From assembly GCF_006715005.1 (NCBI RefSeq), contig NZ_VFMJ01000001.1, positions 744,001-808,000 on the forward strand: 64,000 bases of DNA. Reading direction: 5' to 3'. A program made the position numbers and the translations under genes. Source of the stretch: Serratia marcescens (GTDB lineage: Bacteria; Pseudomonadota; Gammaproteobacteria; Enterobacterales; Enterobacteriaceae). Positions 25,928-34,508 of this stretch are shown in pieces. The notes under the pieces were generated by a model, which was not told the DNA's origin, ran no database searches, and worked only from the letters and a program-made list of their open reading frames with translations. How positions within the stretch are numbered: position 1 is the stretch's first letter; every line of letters starts with the position of its first letter.

Positions 25928-27202
25928 ATGAGTATAGATAAACCCTCTGGCTCGATTAATAAACACCACCGTGCGCTCTTTATGCTACCTTTAACGTTGC
26001 CTGCCTTTGGCAGAGTGAACGTTAAAGGTTTAGGCAGGCAGGCTATTCAATTAGCGCTGGCATTAACGCTCCTCATGTTTTCAGGAAATGCGATGGCAAA
26101 TAATCGGGAACCTCATCAAATAGCGTTAGTCGGCACCTGGACCCATATTCCGGATGCGCCTGCGGTGCAGAAACCGGCGCACCCCAGTGAAGGGCTCTAT
26201 CGTCTGAGGGTAAATGGCGACGGCACGTTAACGTTGCTCAATGTGATTAAGATGAAAAGCCCGTCATGGGTCGTAACATCCCGCGATGGCCGTTTCGCCT
26301 ATGTCACCAATGAAGAGGATGCGGGAACGGTCACTGCGTTGGCGATAGACAAAGACGGCAGCCTGCGGGTGCTGAATACGGTGATCAGCGCGGGTCGGCA
26401 GCCGACGCATGCCACACTCAGCCCGGACGGCAAGTTTCTGTTTGTCGCCAACTACTCCGTTGCTAAAGGCGGCGCGGGGGTGACGGTATTGCCGATTCGC
26501 AGCGACGGCAAACTGGGTGAACGCGTGCAGCATTACCCGTTTATACCCGGCTCCGGCATCGTGCAGGGGCGCCAGGAAGGCGGGCATGCGCACTCCACCA
26601 CCTTCAGCCGCGATGGCCAATACCTGTACGCGGCGGATCTCGGCGGCGATAAGCTGCACGCCTACCGTTATCGCCCGGATAACGCGCAGCCGCTGCAGGC
26701 GGATGCTTCGCGCGATGTTGGCTTTGCGCCCGGCACCGGTCCACGGCACATGGTGTTCTCGCCAGAAGGCGAATATGCGTATGTCATCACTGAAATGGCG
26801 GGTGAGATCGAGGCGTTTGCCGTTAACGACAATCGATTGACTCTGAGAGGGAAAGTGAAACTGAACGGCGGCCTCGATTCGGCGGAGGCGAAAAGCGGTG
26901 GGGCCATTATCCTGAGCCCGAGCGGCAGATATCTTATTGCCACCCATCGCGGTACCGATAACCACCTGCTGGTATTAAAAATAGGCAGGGACGGTCTGCC
27001 AGGCGTGCCTACGCGTTATGAGGCCGGCGGCATTGAGCCGCGTGCGCTCGCTTTCGATGGCGGCGGCCGCTACCTCTATGTCACGAATGTGTTCACCAAC
27101 ACCGTTATGCTGTTCGATTTCGATGATGAGAAGGGCGAATTGCAGGCCAGAGGTGAAGCGGCGGCGATTTCAACGCCGACGGATATTAAGTTTTTTAATT
27201 AG
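25928..27202 (+). CDS. Secreted beta-propeller protein, 6-phosphogluconolactonase-like (lactonase family)
   Basis: This 424-residue protein carries a seven-bladed beta-propeller of the YbhE/Pgl lactonase family, with repeated blade motifs such as SPDGKFLFVANYS, SRDGQYLYAADLGGDKLHAYR, FSPEGEYAYVITEMAGEIEA and DGGGRYLYVTNVF. The ATG at 25928 has a near-perfect AAAGGAGG site. However, the first ~30 residues are unusual, and a canonical signal peptide (NVKGLGRQAIQLALALTLLM then FSGNAMA) begins at an internal GTG at 26015. Export to the periplasm is likely with either start. Cytosolic Pgl hydrolyses 6-phosphogluconolactone; an exported copy must act on something else, which is unknown. Interleaved inverted repeats cover 25987-26043. 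Confidence 0.75.
   Translation: MSIDKPSGSINKHHRALFMLPLTLPAFGRVNVKGLGRQAIQLALALTLLMFSGNAMANNREPHQIALVGTWTHIPDAPAVQKPAHPSEGLYRLRVNGDGTLTLLNVIKMKSPSWVVTSRDGRFAYVTNEEDAGTVTALAIDKDGSLRVLNTVISAGRQPTHATLSPDGKFLFVANYSVAKGGAGVTVLPIRSDGKLGERVQHYPFIPGSGIVQGRQEGGHAHSTTFSRDGQYLYAADLGGDKLHAYRYRPDNAQPLQADASRDVGFAPGTGPRHMVFSPEGEYAYVITEMAGEIEAFAVNDNRLTLRGKVKLNGGLDSAEAKSGGAIILSPSGRYLIATHRGTDNHLLVLKIGRDGLPGVPTRYEAGGIEPRALAFDGGGRYLYVTNVFTNTVMLFDFDDEKGELQARGEAAAISTPTDIKFFN
25987..26043 (+). repeat. Interleaved inverted repeats (pseudoknot-capable) in the lactonase 5' region
   Basis: Perfect 12-base arms ACCTTTAACGTT (25987-25998) and AACGTTAAAGGT (26018-26029) enclose GCCTGCCT (25999-26006), whose complement AGGCAGGC lies outside them at 26032-26039 and again at 26036-26043. 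The order A-B-A'-B' would allow an RNA pseudoknot or alternative hairpins around the internal GTG at 26015. Confidence 0.75.
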
Positions 27203-27295
27203 TGCCCATCATAAGGCGCGGGAGAAACCGGGTCTGAACAGGGGAAAAGGGGAATTGCGGGTGCAGATGATGGGGAATGGCTTGATGAGAAAGAA

Positions 27296-27370
27296 TGGTG
27301 TCCCCGACTGGAATCGAACCAGTAACTAGCCCTTAGGAGGGGCTTGTTATATCCGTTTAACTACGGGGAC
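27296..27370 (-). tRNA. argW: tRNA-Arg (anticodon CCU)
   Basis: Read on the minus strand, the 75-base gene folds as a cloverleaf: the acceptor stem GTCCCCG pairs with CGGGGAC, followed by discriminator A and an encoded CCA. The anticodon arm is AGCCCCTCCTAAGGGCT with anticodon CCT, and the T arm contains GGTTCGATTCC. It matches E. coli argW, which sits next to yfdC and mlaA there as well. argW is a well-known integration site for prophages and islands. Confidence 0.96.
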
Positions 27371-27499
27371 GCTGCGGACCGGCAACCGAAGCTGCCGGCG
27401 CATTATACCTTTTTTTACCCGCAGAATAAGCGCTTAGCGGCGCGTTTGCTCAATACCTCGCCAGTTCGCGCCGAAATTTCCTCGGCTAACCGACGGCGA

Positions 27500-28426
27500 T
27501 CACGGTTTTTCCCCGCCGTGGCGCCGTTTTTCCTCTTGCCGGTGCGCCGCCCGGTTTTTGGCGCTCAAATCGTTGCGGATCTGCGCGTGGCTGATCAGCG
27601 CAAAGATAAAGGTGCCGCCGATGATGTTGCCCGCCAGCGTCGGCAGGGCGAAAGGATAAAAGAATTCCTGCCACCCAATCGCGCCGTTGAACACCAAATA
27701 CAGGATCTCTACCGAACCGACCACGATATGGGTCAGATCGCAAATCGCCACCAGGTAGGTCATCAGCACGATCACCCAGATTTTTGCCGCGCCGGCGGCC
27801 GGGATCATCCACACCATGGTGGCGATGATCCAGCCGGCCAGGATGCCGTTGGCGAACATTTCGCCCGGCGTATGGCGTATGACCTCTTCGCCCAGGCTGA
27901 TGAAGGCGCGGCGCGTTTCGGCGTCAAACAGCGGCATATGGGTAAACGCCAGCGCGGCCAGCCCGGTGCCGATCAGGTTACCGAGCAGCACCACGCCCCA
28001 CAGGCGAAGCAGGATCAGCAGATTGCGCGGCGTGGGTTTATGCATGATAGGCAATACCGCCGTGACGGTGTTTTCGGTAAACAGCTGCTGGCGCGCCATG
28101 ATGACAATGATGAAACCGAAGGTGTAGCCGAGGTTCTCGATGAAAAAACGGCTGGGATCGTCCGGCAGGCGGGCGTGGAAAATGCCTTTCGCCGCCAGCG
28201 AGGCACCCATCGACAGCCCGGCGGCGATCGCCGACCACAGCAGCGCCAGCCCGTCGCGCTCCAGCTCTTTTTCGCCTTCCATCCGGATCTGTTCATGCAC
28301 CGCCGCCGCGCGCGACGGCAGATTCTCTTCCCTGACTTCGATTTCGCGTTTGCCCTGTTCCTGCTCCTCGCTCTCTACCCGCATCGTCTCATCCGGCTCG
28401 TGATCCTGGTGCTGCTGTTCGTTCAT
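27500..28426 (-). CDS. yfdC: Formate/nitrite transporter family protein YfdC
   Basis: This 308-residue member of the FocA/NirC channel family matches E. coli YfdC over its whole length, e.g. EKELERDGLALLWSAIAAGL then SMGASLAAKGIF, NLGYTFGFIIVIMARQQLFT, and THIVVGSVEILYLVFNG. It has an acidic N-terminal tail of about 60 residues and six membrane helices. The family forms pentameric channels for small monovalent anions; the YfdC substrate is not known. The ATG at 28426 is preceded by AGGAG; the longer frame upstream is not supported. The neighbouring argW is as in E. coli. Confidence 0.93.
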   Translation of the reverse strand: MNEQQHQDHEPDETMRVESEEQEQGKREIEVREENLPSRAAAVHEQIRMEGEKELERDGLALLWSAIAAGLSMGASLAAKGIFHARLPDDPSRFFIENLGYTFGFIIVIMARQQLFTENTVTAVLPIMHKPTPRNLLILLRLWGVVLLGNLIGTGLAALAFTHMPLFDAETRRAFISLGEEVIRHTPGEMFANGILAGWIIATMVWMIPAAGAAKIWVIVLMTYLVAICDLTHIVVGSVEILYLVFNGAIGWQEFFYPFALPTLAGNIIGGTFIFALISHAQIRNDLSAKNRAAHRQEEKRRHGGEKP

Positions 28427-28614
28427 GCTGTCGCTCCTGCTTAATAAGGGTGAGGTCACGTCATTAAGCGTAGTTGCCCGGCCTAAATGCGGCGAAATAC
28501 AGAAAAAGGTAACAAGAGTTAAAATCCGCCGATTTTTTCCACGCATTCTTGATCCTGCTCGCCATATTGGCCCCCCGGCGCGCCCGCCGCGGGCTGCGTG
28601 TGGGGAAAGGCTTA

Positions 28615-28623
28615 TGCTATGAT
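28615..28623 (+). promoter_or_regulatory. Possible extended -10 promoter element before ccmA
   Basis: TGCTATGAT fits an extended -10 element (TGnTATAAT) and lies 20 bases before the ccmA start codon, which would give a very short leader. No good -35 is evident, which is acceptable for an extended -10 promoter. Confidence 0.35.
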
Positions 28624-28643
28624 TCGCTATCCCAAAGAAAAAT

Positions 28644-29288
28644 ATGAGTTCCCCGATGCTGGAAGCCAAAAGTCTGAGTTGCGTGCGCGATGAGCGCATC
28701 CTGTTTAGCGAGCTAAGCTTTTCAGTTCAGCCGGGCGATATCATTCAGGTAGAAGGGCCGAACGGTGCGGGCAAGACCAGTTTGCTGCGCATTCTCGCCG
28801 GCCTGGCGCGGCCGGACGGCGGCGAGGTGTCCTGGCACGGGCGCAACACGCTGCGCGATCGTGCGGGTTACCAGCAAGATTTGTTGTTTATCGGCCATCA
28901 GCCCGGCATCAAAGCCGTATTGACGCCCTTCGAAAATCTGCAGTTTTATCAAGCGGTGCGCGGTACAACCGATCATCCGGCCATCTGGCGCGCCCTGGAG
29001 CAAGTGGGGCTGGTGGGTTACGAAGATCTGCCGGTGGCGCAGCTTTCCGCCGGGCAGCAGCGGCGCGTGGCGCTGGCGCGGCTGTGGCTCAGCGCGGCGC
29101 CGCTGTGGATCCTCGATGAGCCGCTGACGGCGATCGACAAACAGGGCGTAGCCGAGTTGATTAGCCTTTTTGAACAACATGCACAGCGAGGCGGCATGGT
29201 ATTGTTGACCACCCATCAGGATTTGGCCGGCGTCAGCCAAACGGTGGGGAAAGTTCGTTTGGCGGAACATGACGCGGGGAGCCTGTGA
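28644..29288 (+). CDS. ccmA: Heme exporter ATP-binding protein CcmA
   Basis: This 214-residue ABC ATPase is part of CcmABCD, which loads heme onto the chaperone CcmE for cytochrome c maturation (System I). It carries the Walker [12 protein letters not shown], the signature [15 protein letters not shown], the Walker B LWILDEP and the switch histidine in LLTTHQ. The hydrolysis by CcmAB releases holo-CcmE from CcmCD rather than moving heme itself. It is the first gene of ccmABCDEFGHI. The ribosome site is weak (AAAGAAAA). The stop overlaps the ccmB start (TGATG). Confidence 0.96.
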   Translation: MSSPMLEAKSLSCVRDERILFSELSFSVQPGDIIQVEGPNGAGKTSLLRILAGLARPDGGEVSWHGRNTLRDRAGYQQDLLFIGHQPGIKAVLTPFENLQFYQAVRGTTDHPAIWRALEQVGLVGYEDLPVAQLSAGQQRRVALARLWLSAAPLWILDEPLTAIDKQGVAELISLFEQHAQRGGMVLLTTHQDLAGVSQTVGKVRLAEHDAGSL

Positions 29289-29947
29289 TGTTTTTGACCC
29301 TGGTGCGCCGCGAACTGAAGATCGCCTGCCGTAAAGGTTCGGAGATCGTCAACCCGCTGTGGTTTTTCCTGATTGTGATCACGCTGTTCCCGTTGGGGAT
29401 TGGCCCGGAGCCGCAGTTGCTGGCGCGCATTGCGCCGGGCATCGTGTGGGTGGCGGCGCTGTTGGCCTCGCTGCTGTCGCTGGAGCGGCTGTTTCGCGAC
29501 GACTTCCTCGATGGTTCGCTGGAGCAGCTGTTGCTGCTGCCGACGCCGCTGCCGATGACGGTGCTGGGCAAAGTGTGTGCTCACTGGGTCGTGACGGGAT
29601 TGCCGCTGCTGATCCTGTCGCCGCTGGTGGCGCTGCTGCTGTCGCTCGATATGCCAACCTGGCTGGCGGTGGCGGGGACGCTGCTGCTCGGTACGCCGAC
29701 GCTGAGCCTGATCGGCGCCATCGGCGTGGGGTTGACCGTCGGCCTGCGCAAAGGGGGCGTGCTGCTCAGCCTGTTGGTGCTGCCGCTGTATATCCCGGTG
29801 CTGATCTTTGCCACCGGCGCGATCGACGCTGCCTCGATGGGCATGCCGATCGACGGCTACCTGGCGATACTCGGCGCGATGCTGGCGGGCAGCGTGACAT
29901 TGGCGCCGTTTGCCACCGCAGCGGCGCTGCGGGTGAGCGTGCACTAG
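29288..29947 (+). CDS. ccmB: Heme exporter membrane subunit CcmB
   Basis: This 219-residue membrane partner of CcmA has six helices and the conserved blocks NPLWFFLIVITLFPLGIGPE, ARIAPGIVWVAALLASLLSL and HWVVTGLPLLILSPLVALLL. The match to E. coli CcmB is full length. I chose the ATG at 29288, which overlaps the ccmA stop codon; a GTG one codon earlier is less likely. It is followed by a 120-base gap before ccmC, the only sizeable break in the operon. Confidence 0.95.
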   Translation: MFLTLVRRELKIACRKGSEIVNPLWFFLIVITLFPLGIGPEPQLLARIAPGIVWVAALLASLLSLERLFRDDFLDGSLEQLLLLPTPLPMTVLGKVCAHWVVTGLPLLILSPLVALLLSLDMPTWLAVAGTLLLGTPTLSLIGAIGVGLTVGLRKGGVLLSLLVLPLYIPVLIFATGAIDAASMGMPIDGYLAILGAMLAGSVTLAPFATAAALRVSVH

Positions 29948-30067
29948 CTAACGTATTGAATGAACCGACGGGGCAAGGCCGACAAGAGCGTACCCCGTAG
30001 AAGATTTGCGCCGTTTCGATCGCTCGGAGTGGCCGACGCATAAAAATTACCGTGAGCACTGACGACA
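29948..30067. other. Spacer between ccmB and ccmC
   Basis: This 120-base gap is unusual in an operon where most other joints overlap. It contains a 6-bp inverted pair ACGGGG (about 29967) with CCCCGT, and a direct repeat GGCCGAC. No small ORF with a ribosome site and no clear terminator is present. It could hold an internal promoter or an RNA-processing site. Confidence 0.35.
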
Positions 30068-30805
30068 ATGTGGAAATGGTTACATCAACTGGCGCGGCCT
30101 GAACGGCTGTATCACGTCTGCGGCCGCTTTATCCCCTGGCTGGGGCTGGCGGCGGCGGTCTGCCTGCTGCTTGGCTGGGCATGGGGCTTTGGTTTCGCAC
30201 CGAAGGATTATCAGCAGGGCGACAGCTTCCGCATCATTTATATTCACGTGCCGGCGGCCATGTGGTCGATGGGCATCTATGCCTCGATGGCGGTGGCGGC
30301 GTTTATCGGCCTGGTGTGGCAGATGAAAATGTCCGATACCGTGGTGGCGGCGATGGCGCCGATCGGCGCGGTGTTCACCTTTATCGCGCTGGTGACCGGC
30401 TCCGCCTGGGGCAAGCCGATGTGGGGCACCTGGTGGGTGTGGGATGCGCGTCTGACCTCCGAGTTGGTGCTGCTGTTCCTCTATATGGGCGTCATCGCGC
30501 TGTATAACGCCTTTGAAGACCGCCGCCTGGCGGGCCGCGCCGCCGGGATTCTGGTGCTGGTGGGCGTGGTGAATATCCCGATCATCCATTTCTCCGTTGA
30601 ATGGTGGAATACGCTGCATCAGGGCTCGACCAATATGCAGCAGTCTATCGCGCCCAGCATGCGCACCCCGCTGCGCTGGGCGATCCTCGGTTACCTGCTG
30701 CTGTTCGTCACGCTGACGCTGATGCGCCTGCGCAATCTGATCCTGTTCCAGGAGCGCCAGCGCCCGTGGGTCGCCGGGCTGGTGAATAAGGAGCGTCAGT
30801 CATGA
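30068..30805 (+). CDS. ccmC: Heme-handling protein CcmC
   Basis: This 245-residue, six-helix inner-membrane protein binds heme on the periplasmic side and transfers it to CcmE. The tryptophan-rich WWD heme-binding motif is seen as [20 protein letters not shown] (about residues 121-140). The flanking heme-ligand histidines correspond to [14 protein letters not shown] and [20 protein letters not shown]. The match to E. coli CcmC is full length. It overlaps ccmD by 4 bases (ATGA). Confidence 0.96.
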   Translation: MWKWLHQLARPERLYHVCGRFIPWLGLAAAVCLLLGWAWGFGFAPKDYQQGDSFRIIYIHVPAAMWSMGIYASMAVAAFIGLVWQMKMSDTVVAAMAPIGAVFTFIALVTGSAWGKPMWGTWWVWDARLTSELVLLFLYMGVIALYNAFEDRRLAGRAAGILVLVGVVNIPIIHFSVEWWNTLHQGSTNMQQSIAPSMRTPLRWAILGYLLLFVTLTLMRLRNLILFQERQRPWVAGLVNKERQS

Positions 30806-31038
30806 ATGCCGCCTTCGATTCCTGGACGGCGTTTTTCGCCATGGGCGGTTACGCCTTCTATGTTTGGCTGGCGGTCGCCGCCACGCTGATTTCGCTGTTG
30901 GGGCTGGTGGCGCACACCGTCTGGCAGCGGCGGCAGTTGCTCGCCGAGATCGGCCGCCGTCAGGCGCGCGAGCGGCGCATTCGCCATGCGCAACAATCAA
31001 AACAAAAATCCGCCGCACCGCGGGAGAAATCATTGTGA
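30802..31038 (+). CDS. ccmD: Heme exporter small subunit CcmD
   Basis: This 78-residue single-helix protein is the small subunit that stabilises the CcmC-CcmE complex and is needed to release holo-CcmE. The helix contains [20 protein letters not shown], with the conserved Tyr of the family, followed by a strongly basic cytoplasmic tail ([18 protein letters not shown]). Both ends overlap the neighbouring genes by 4 bases. E. coli CcmD is 69 residues, so the size is normal. Confidence 0.93.
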   Translation: MNAAFDSWTAFFAMGGYAFYVWLAVAATLISLLGLVAHTVWQRRQLLAEIGRRQARERRIRHAQQSKQKSAAPREKSL

Positions 31039-31529
31039 ATCCACGTCGTAAAAGCCGCCTTTATCTGGCGATCGTTGTGCTGATCGGCATCGCGCTGACC
31101 GCGACTCTGATGCTGTACGCGCTGCGCTCCAACATCGATCTGTTCTATACCCCGGGTGAAATCCTGCAGGGCAAGGGCGAAAATCATGAGAAGCCCGAGG
31201 TCGGCCAGCGGCTGCGCATCGGCGGCATGGTGATGCCCGGCTCGGTGAAACGCGATCCCAATACGCTGCAGGTCAGCTTCAAGATTTACGACGCGCGCGG
31301 CGCGATCGGCGTGACCTACACCGGCATTCTGCCGGACCTGTTCCGCGAAGGGCAGGGCGTGGTAGCGCAGGGCGTGCTGGGCGAGGGCAACGTGGTCAAT
31401 GCGCGCGAAGTGCTGGCCAAACACGACGAGAAATACACGCCGCCGGAAGTGGCCGACGCGATGAAAGAGAATCACCAAGGGCCGGCGGAAGCGTATAACG
31501 CGCCGCAGGCGGAGGGCGCCAAGTCATGA
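31035..31529 (+). CDS. ccmE: Heme chaperone CcmE
   Basis: This 164-residue membrane-anchored periplasmic protein binds heme covalently and hands it to CcmF. His130 in [13 protein letters not shown] is at the same position as the heme-attaching His130 of E. coli, and Tyr134, the axial ligand, is present. An N-terminal anchor helix ([20 protein letters not shown]) precedes the OB-fold beta barrel. The start is GTG overlapping the ccmD stop codon (GTGA). A longer frame from 30864 runs inside ccmD and is rejected. Confidence 0.95.
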   Translation: MNPRRKSRLYLAIVVLIGIALTATLMLYALRSNIDLFYTPGEILQGKGENHEKPEVGQRLRIGGMVMPGSVKRDPNTLQVSFKIYDARGAIGVTYTGILPDLFREGQGVVAQGVLGEGNVVNAREVLAKHDEKYTPPEVADAMKENHQGPAEAYNAPQAEGAKS

Positions 31530-33496
31530 TGCCGGAACTGGGCAGTTTTTTGCTGTGCCTGGCGCTGGCGATTGCGCTGCTGCTGAGCATTTACCCGCAG
31601 TGGGGCGCGGCGCGGCAGGACAGCCGCATGATGGCGGTGGCCCGGCCGCTGACCTACGGCATGTTCGCCGCGATTGCGCTGGCGTTCCTGTGCCTGGTGC
31701 ATGCCTTCGTGGTCAACGACTTTACCGTCGCCTACGTGGCCACCAACTCCAATACCCAACTGCCGGTGTATTACCGCATCGCCGCCACCTGGGGCGCGCA
31801 TGAGGGGTCGCTGCTGCTGTGGGTGCTGCTGCTGAGCTGTTGGTCGCTGGCGGTGGCGTTGTGCAGCCGGGCGATGCCGCAGGATGCGGTGGCGCGGGTG
31901 CTGTCGGTGATGGGCATGATCACCGCCGGTTTCCTGCTGTTCATCATCATGACCTCCAACCCGTTCACCCGCACGCTGCCGAATTTCCCGATCGACGGCA
32001 GCGATCTCAACCCGCTGTTGCAGGATATCGGCCTGATCTTCCACCCGCCGCTGCTGTATATGGGCTACGTCGGCTTCTCGGTCGCCTTTGCGTTCGCCAT
32101 TGCCTCGCTGATGGCCGGCCGGCTCGACACCGCCTGGGCGCGCTGGTCACGCCCGTGGACCACCGCCGCCTGGGTGTTCCTCACGCTCGGCATCGTGCTC
32201 GGATCGGCCTGGGCCTACTATGAGTTAGGCTGGGGCGGTTGGTGGTTCTGGGATCCGGTAGAAAACGCCTCCTTTATGCCGTGGTTGGCCGGCACCGCGC
32301 TGATGCATTCGCTGGCGGTGACCGAGAAACGCGGCACGTTCAAAGCCTGGACGGTGCTGCTGGCGATCACCGCCTTCTCGCTTTGCCTGCTCGGCACCTT
32401 CCTGGTGCGCTCCGGCGTGCTGGTCTCGGTGCACTCCTTCGCCTCCGATCCGGCGCGCGGCATGTTTATTCTCGCCTATCTGGTGATCGTGATCGGCGGT
32501 TCGCTGCTGCTGTACGCGGTCAAGGGCGGCCAGGTGCGCAGCCGGGTGCAGCACGAAACCTTCTCGCGCGAGACCTTCCTGCTCGGCAACAACGTGTTGC
32601 TGATCGCCGCCATGCTGGTGGTGCTGTTGGGCACGCTGCTGCCGCTGGTGCACAAACAGCTGGGGCTGGGCAGCATCTCGATCGGCGAGCCGTTCTTCAA
32701 TACCATGTTCACCTGGCTGATGGCGCCGCTGGCGCTGCTGTTGGGCATCGGGCCGCTGGTGCGCTGGCGCCGCGATGAGCCGAGCAAGCTGTGGCGGCGC
32801 CTCGGCGTGGCGCTGCTGGCGACGCTGGTGCTGTCGATTCTGCTGCCGTGGTTGCTGCAGGACAGCATCGCCGGCATGACGGTGGTGGGCCTGATCATGG
32901 CGCTGTGGGTGATCATCCTGACGCTGATGGAGTTGCATGAGCGCGCCACCCACCGGCACGGCTTCTGGCGCGGCCTGCGACAGCTGTCCCGCAGCCACTG
33001 GGGCATGGTGCTCGGCCACCTCGGCGTGGCGGTGACGGTGATCGGCATCGCCTTCAGCCAGAACTACAGCGTGGAGCGCGACGTGCGGATGAAGGCCGGC
33101 GACAGCGTGGATATCCACAACTATCATTTCGTGTTCCGCGACGTGCACGACATCCGCGGCCCGAACTACAGCGGCGGCGTCGGCATCATCGACGTCACGC
33201 GCAACGGCAAGCCGGAGGCGACGCTGCACGCGGAGAAACGCTACTACAGCGTGGCGCGCAGCATGATGACCGAAGCGGCGATCGACGGCGGGTTCAGCCG
33301 CGATCTGTACGCGGCGCTGGGCGAGGAGCTGGAGGACGGCTCCTGGGCGGTGCGCCTGTATTACAAACCCTTCGTGCGCTGGATTTGGTTCGGCGGCGTC
33401 TTTATGGCGATCGGCGGCCTGCTGTGCATCCTCGACCCGCGTTACCGCATGAGCAAAAAACTCAAGCGCGAAGGCAAGCTGGAGGCGCAACCATGA
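31526..33496 (+). CDS. ccmF: Cytochrome c heme lyase subunit CcmF
   Basis: This 656-residue inner-membrane protein attaches heme to apocytochrome c together with CcmH/CcmI. It has about 15 helices and the WWD domain [20 protein letters not shown] (about residues 232-251). Conserved periplasmic histidines (e.g. [12 protein letters not shown] and [10 protein letters not shown]) and a large C-terminal periplasmic loop are present. Size and layout equal E. coli CcmF. It overlaps ccmE and ccmG by 4 bases each. Confidence 0.96.
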   Translation: MMPELGSFLLCLALAIALLLSIYPQWGAARQDSRMMAVARPLTYGMFAAIALAFLCLVHAFVVNDFTVAYVATNSNTQLPVYYRIAATWGAHEGSLLLWVLLLSCWSLAVALCSRAMPQDAVARVLSVMGMITAGFLLFIIMTSNPFTRTLPNFPIDGSDLNPLLQDIGLIFHPPLLYMGYVGFSVAFAFAIASLMAGRLDTAWARWSRPWTTAAWVFLTLGIVLGSAWAYYELGWGGWWFWDPVENASFMPWLAGTALMHSLAVTEKRGTFKAWTVLLAITAFSLCLLGTFLVRSGVLVSVHSFASDPARGMFILAYLVIVIGGSLLLYAVKGGQVRSRVQHETFSRETFLLGNNVLLIAAMLVVLLGTLLPLVHKQLGLGSISIGEPFFNTMFTWLMAPLALLLGIGPLVRWRRDEPSKLWRRLGVALLATLVLSILLPWLLQDSIAGMTVVGLIMALWVIILTLMELHERATHRHGFWRGLRQLSRSHWGMVLGHLGVAVTVIGIAFSQNYSVERDVRMKAGDSVDIHNYHFVFRDVHDIRGPNYSGGVGIIDVTRNGKPEATLHAEKRYYSVARSMMTEAAIDGGFSRDLYAALGEELEDGSWAVRLYYKPFVRWIWFGGVFMAIGGLLCILDPRYRMSKKLKREGKLEAQP

Positions 33497-34044
33497 AGCG
33501 TAAACTGCTGTTTATCCCGTTGGTCCTCTTCCTGCTGCTGGTGGCGGCGCTGATGGTGCAACTGACGCGCAACGCCGGCGGCGAAGATCCGACCATGCTG
33601 GAGTCGGCGCTGATCGGCAAACCGGTGCCGACCTTCAGGCTGGAATCGCTGGATCAGCCCGGCAAAACCTACGATCAGGCGGTGCTGCGCGACGGCAAGC
33701 CGATCTTGCTCAACGTCTGGGCCACCTGGTGCCCGACCTGCCGCGCGGAACACCAGTATCTCAATACGCTGGCGGCACGCGGCGTGCGGGTGGTTGGCCT
33801 GAACTATAAAGACGATCGCGCCAAGGCGGTGACCTGGCTCAATTCCCTCGGCAATCCCTATGCCCTCAGCCTGTACGACGGCGACGGCATGCTGGGGTTG
33901 GATCTCGGGGTCTACGGCGCGCCCGAGACCTTCCTTATCGACGGCCAGGGGATTATCCGCTATCGCCACGCCGGCGACATGAATGAGCGGGTCTGGCAGC
34001 AGGAAGTGCTGCCGCTGTATAAAAAGTACGGGGGTGAGGCATGA
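33493..34044 (+). CDS. ccmG: Thiol:disulfide interchange protein CcmG (DsbE)
   Basis: This 183-residue, membrane-anchored thioredoxin-like protein keeps the CXXCH thiols of apocytochrome c reduced. The active site WCPTC has Cys80 and Cys83, the same numbers as in E. coli CcmG. An acidic helper region and cis-Pro loop (YGAPETFLID) are present. The ATG at 33493 overlaps the ccmF end and has GGAGG upstream; the frame extending back to 33385 is not the start. Confidence 0.95.
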   Translation: MKRKLLFIPLVLFLLLVAALMVQLTRNAGGEDPTMLESALIGKPVPTFRLESLDQPGKTYDQAVLRDGKPILLNVWATWCPTCRAEHQYLNTLAARGVRVVGLNYKDDRAKAVTWLNSLGNPYALSLYDGDGMLGLDLGVYGAPETFLIDGQGIIRYRHAGDMNERVWQQEVLPLYKKYGGEA

Positions 34045-34508
34045 GGCTGATTGTCCTGCTGTGCGCCGCGCTGCTGAGCTGGAGCGCCGCCGCGGCGATC
34101 GATACCTATCGCTTCAACTCCGTCGAGCAGGAGCAGCAGTATCGCGAGTTGACCGAACAGCTGCGCTGCCCGAAATGCCAAAACGACAGCATTGCCGATT
34201 CCAACGCCATCATCGCCGCCGACATGCGCACCAAGGTGTACGAGCTGATGATGCAGGGGCAAAGCAAGCAGCAGATCATCGATTACATGGTGGCGCGTTA
34301 CGGCAACTTCGTCACCTACGAGCCGCCGGTAACGCCGGCGACGCTGATCTTGTGGATCGGCCCGCTGCTGTTCGTGCTGATCGGCGGGGCGGTGGTGATC
34401 CTGCGTACCCGTCGGCGGCCCGATGCGGCGGCGGATGATGAATTCTCCGAACGGGAACGGCAGCGCCTGGCGGCGCTGTTGCAAGAGACTGACAGGAAGA
34501 AACCCTAA
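34041..34508 (+). CDS. ccmH: Cytochrome c maturation protein CcmH
   Basis: This 155-residue protein corresponds only to the N-terminal half of E. coli CcmH. The signature LRCPKCQNDSI holds Cys43 and Cys46, which reduce apocytochrome c. There is a signal peptide, a three-helix periplasmic domain and one C-terminal membrane helix (TLILWIGPLLFVLIGGAVVI). The TPR half is encoded as the separate ccmI gene, which begins at the last base of the ccmH stop codon. Confidence 0.94.
   Translation: MRLIVLLCAALLSWSAAAAIDTYRFNSVEQEQQYRELTEQLRCPKCQNDSIADSNAIIAADMRTKVYELMMQGQSKQQIIDYMVARYGNFVTYEPPVTPATLILWIGPLLFVLIGGAVVILRTRRRPDAAADDEFSERERQRLAALLQETDRKKP

Noticed and set aside
25920-27370. Direct repeat of the argW 3' end marking an integrated element.
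   Set aside because: I looked for a second copy of the GACTGGAATCGAACC segment to the left of the tRNA and found none; no integrase gene is present, so an intact island is not supported.
32225-33490. Long minus-strand frame opposite ccmF.
   Set aside because: Composition (His/Gln/Arg repeats) is that of a shadow of the GC-rich ccmF gene; no ribosome site or family.
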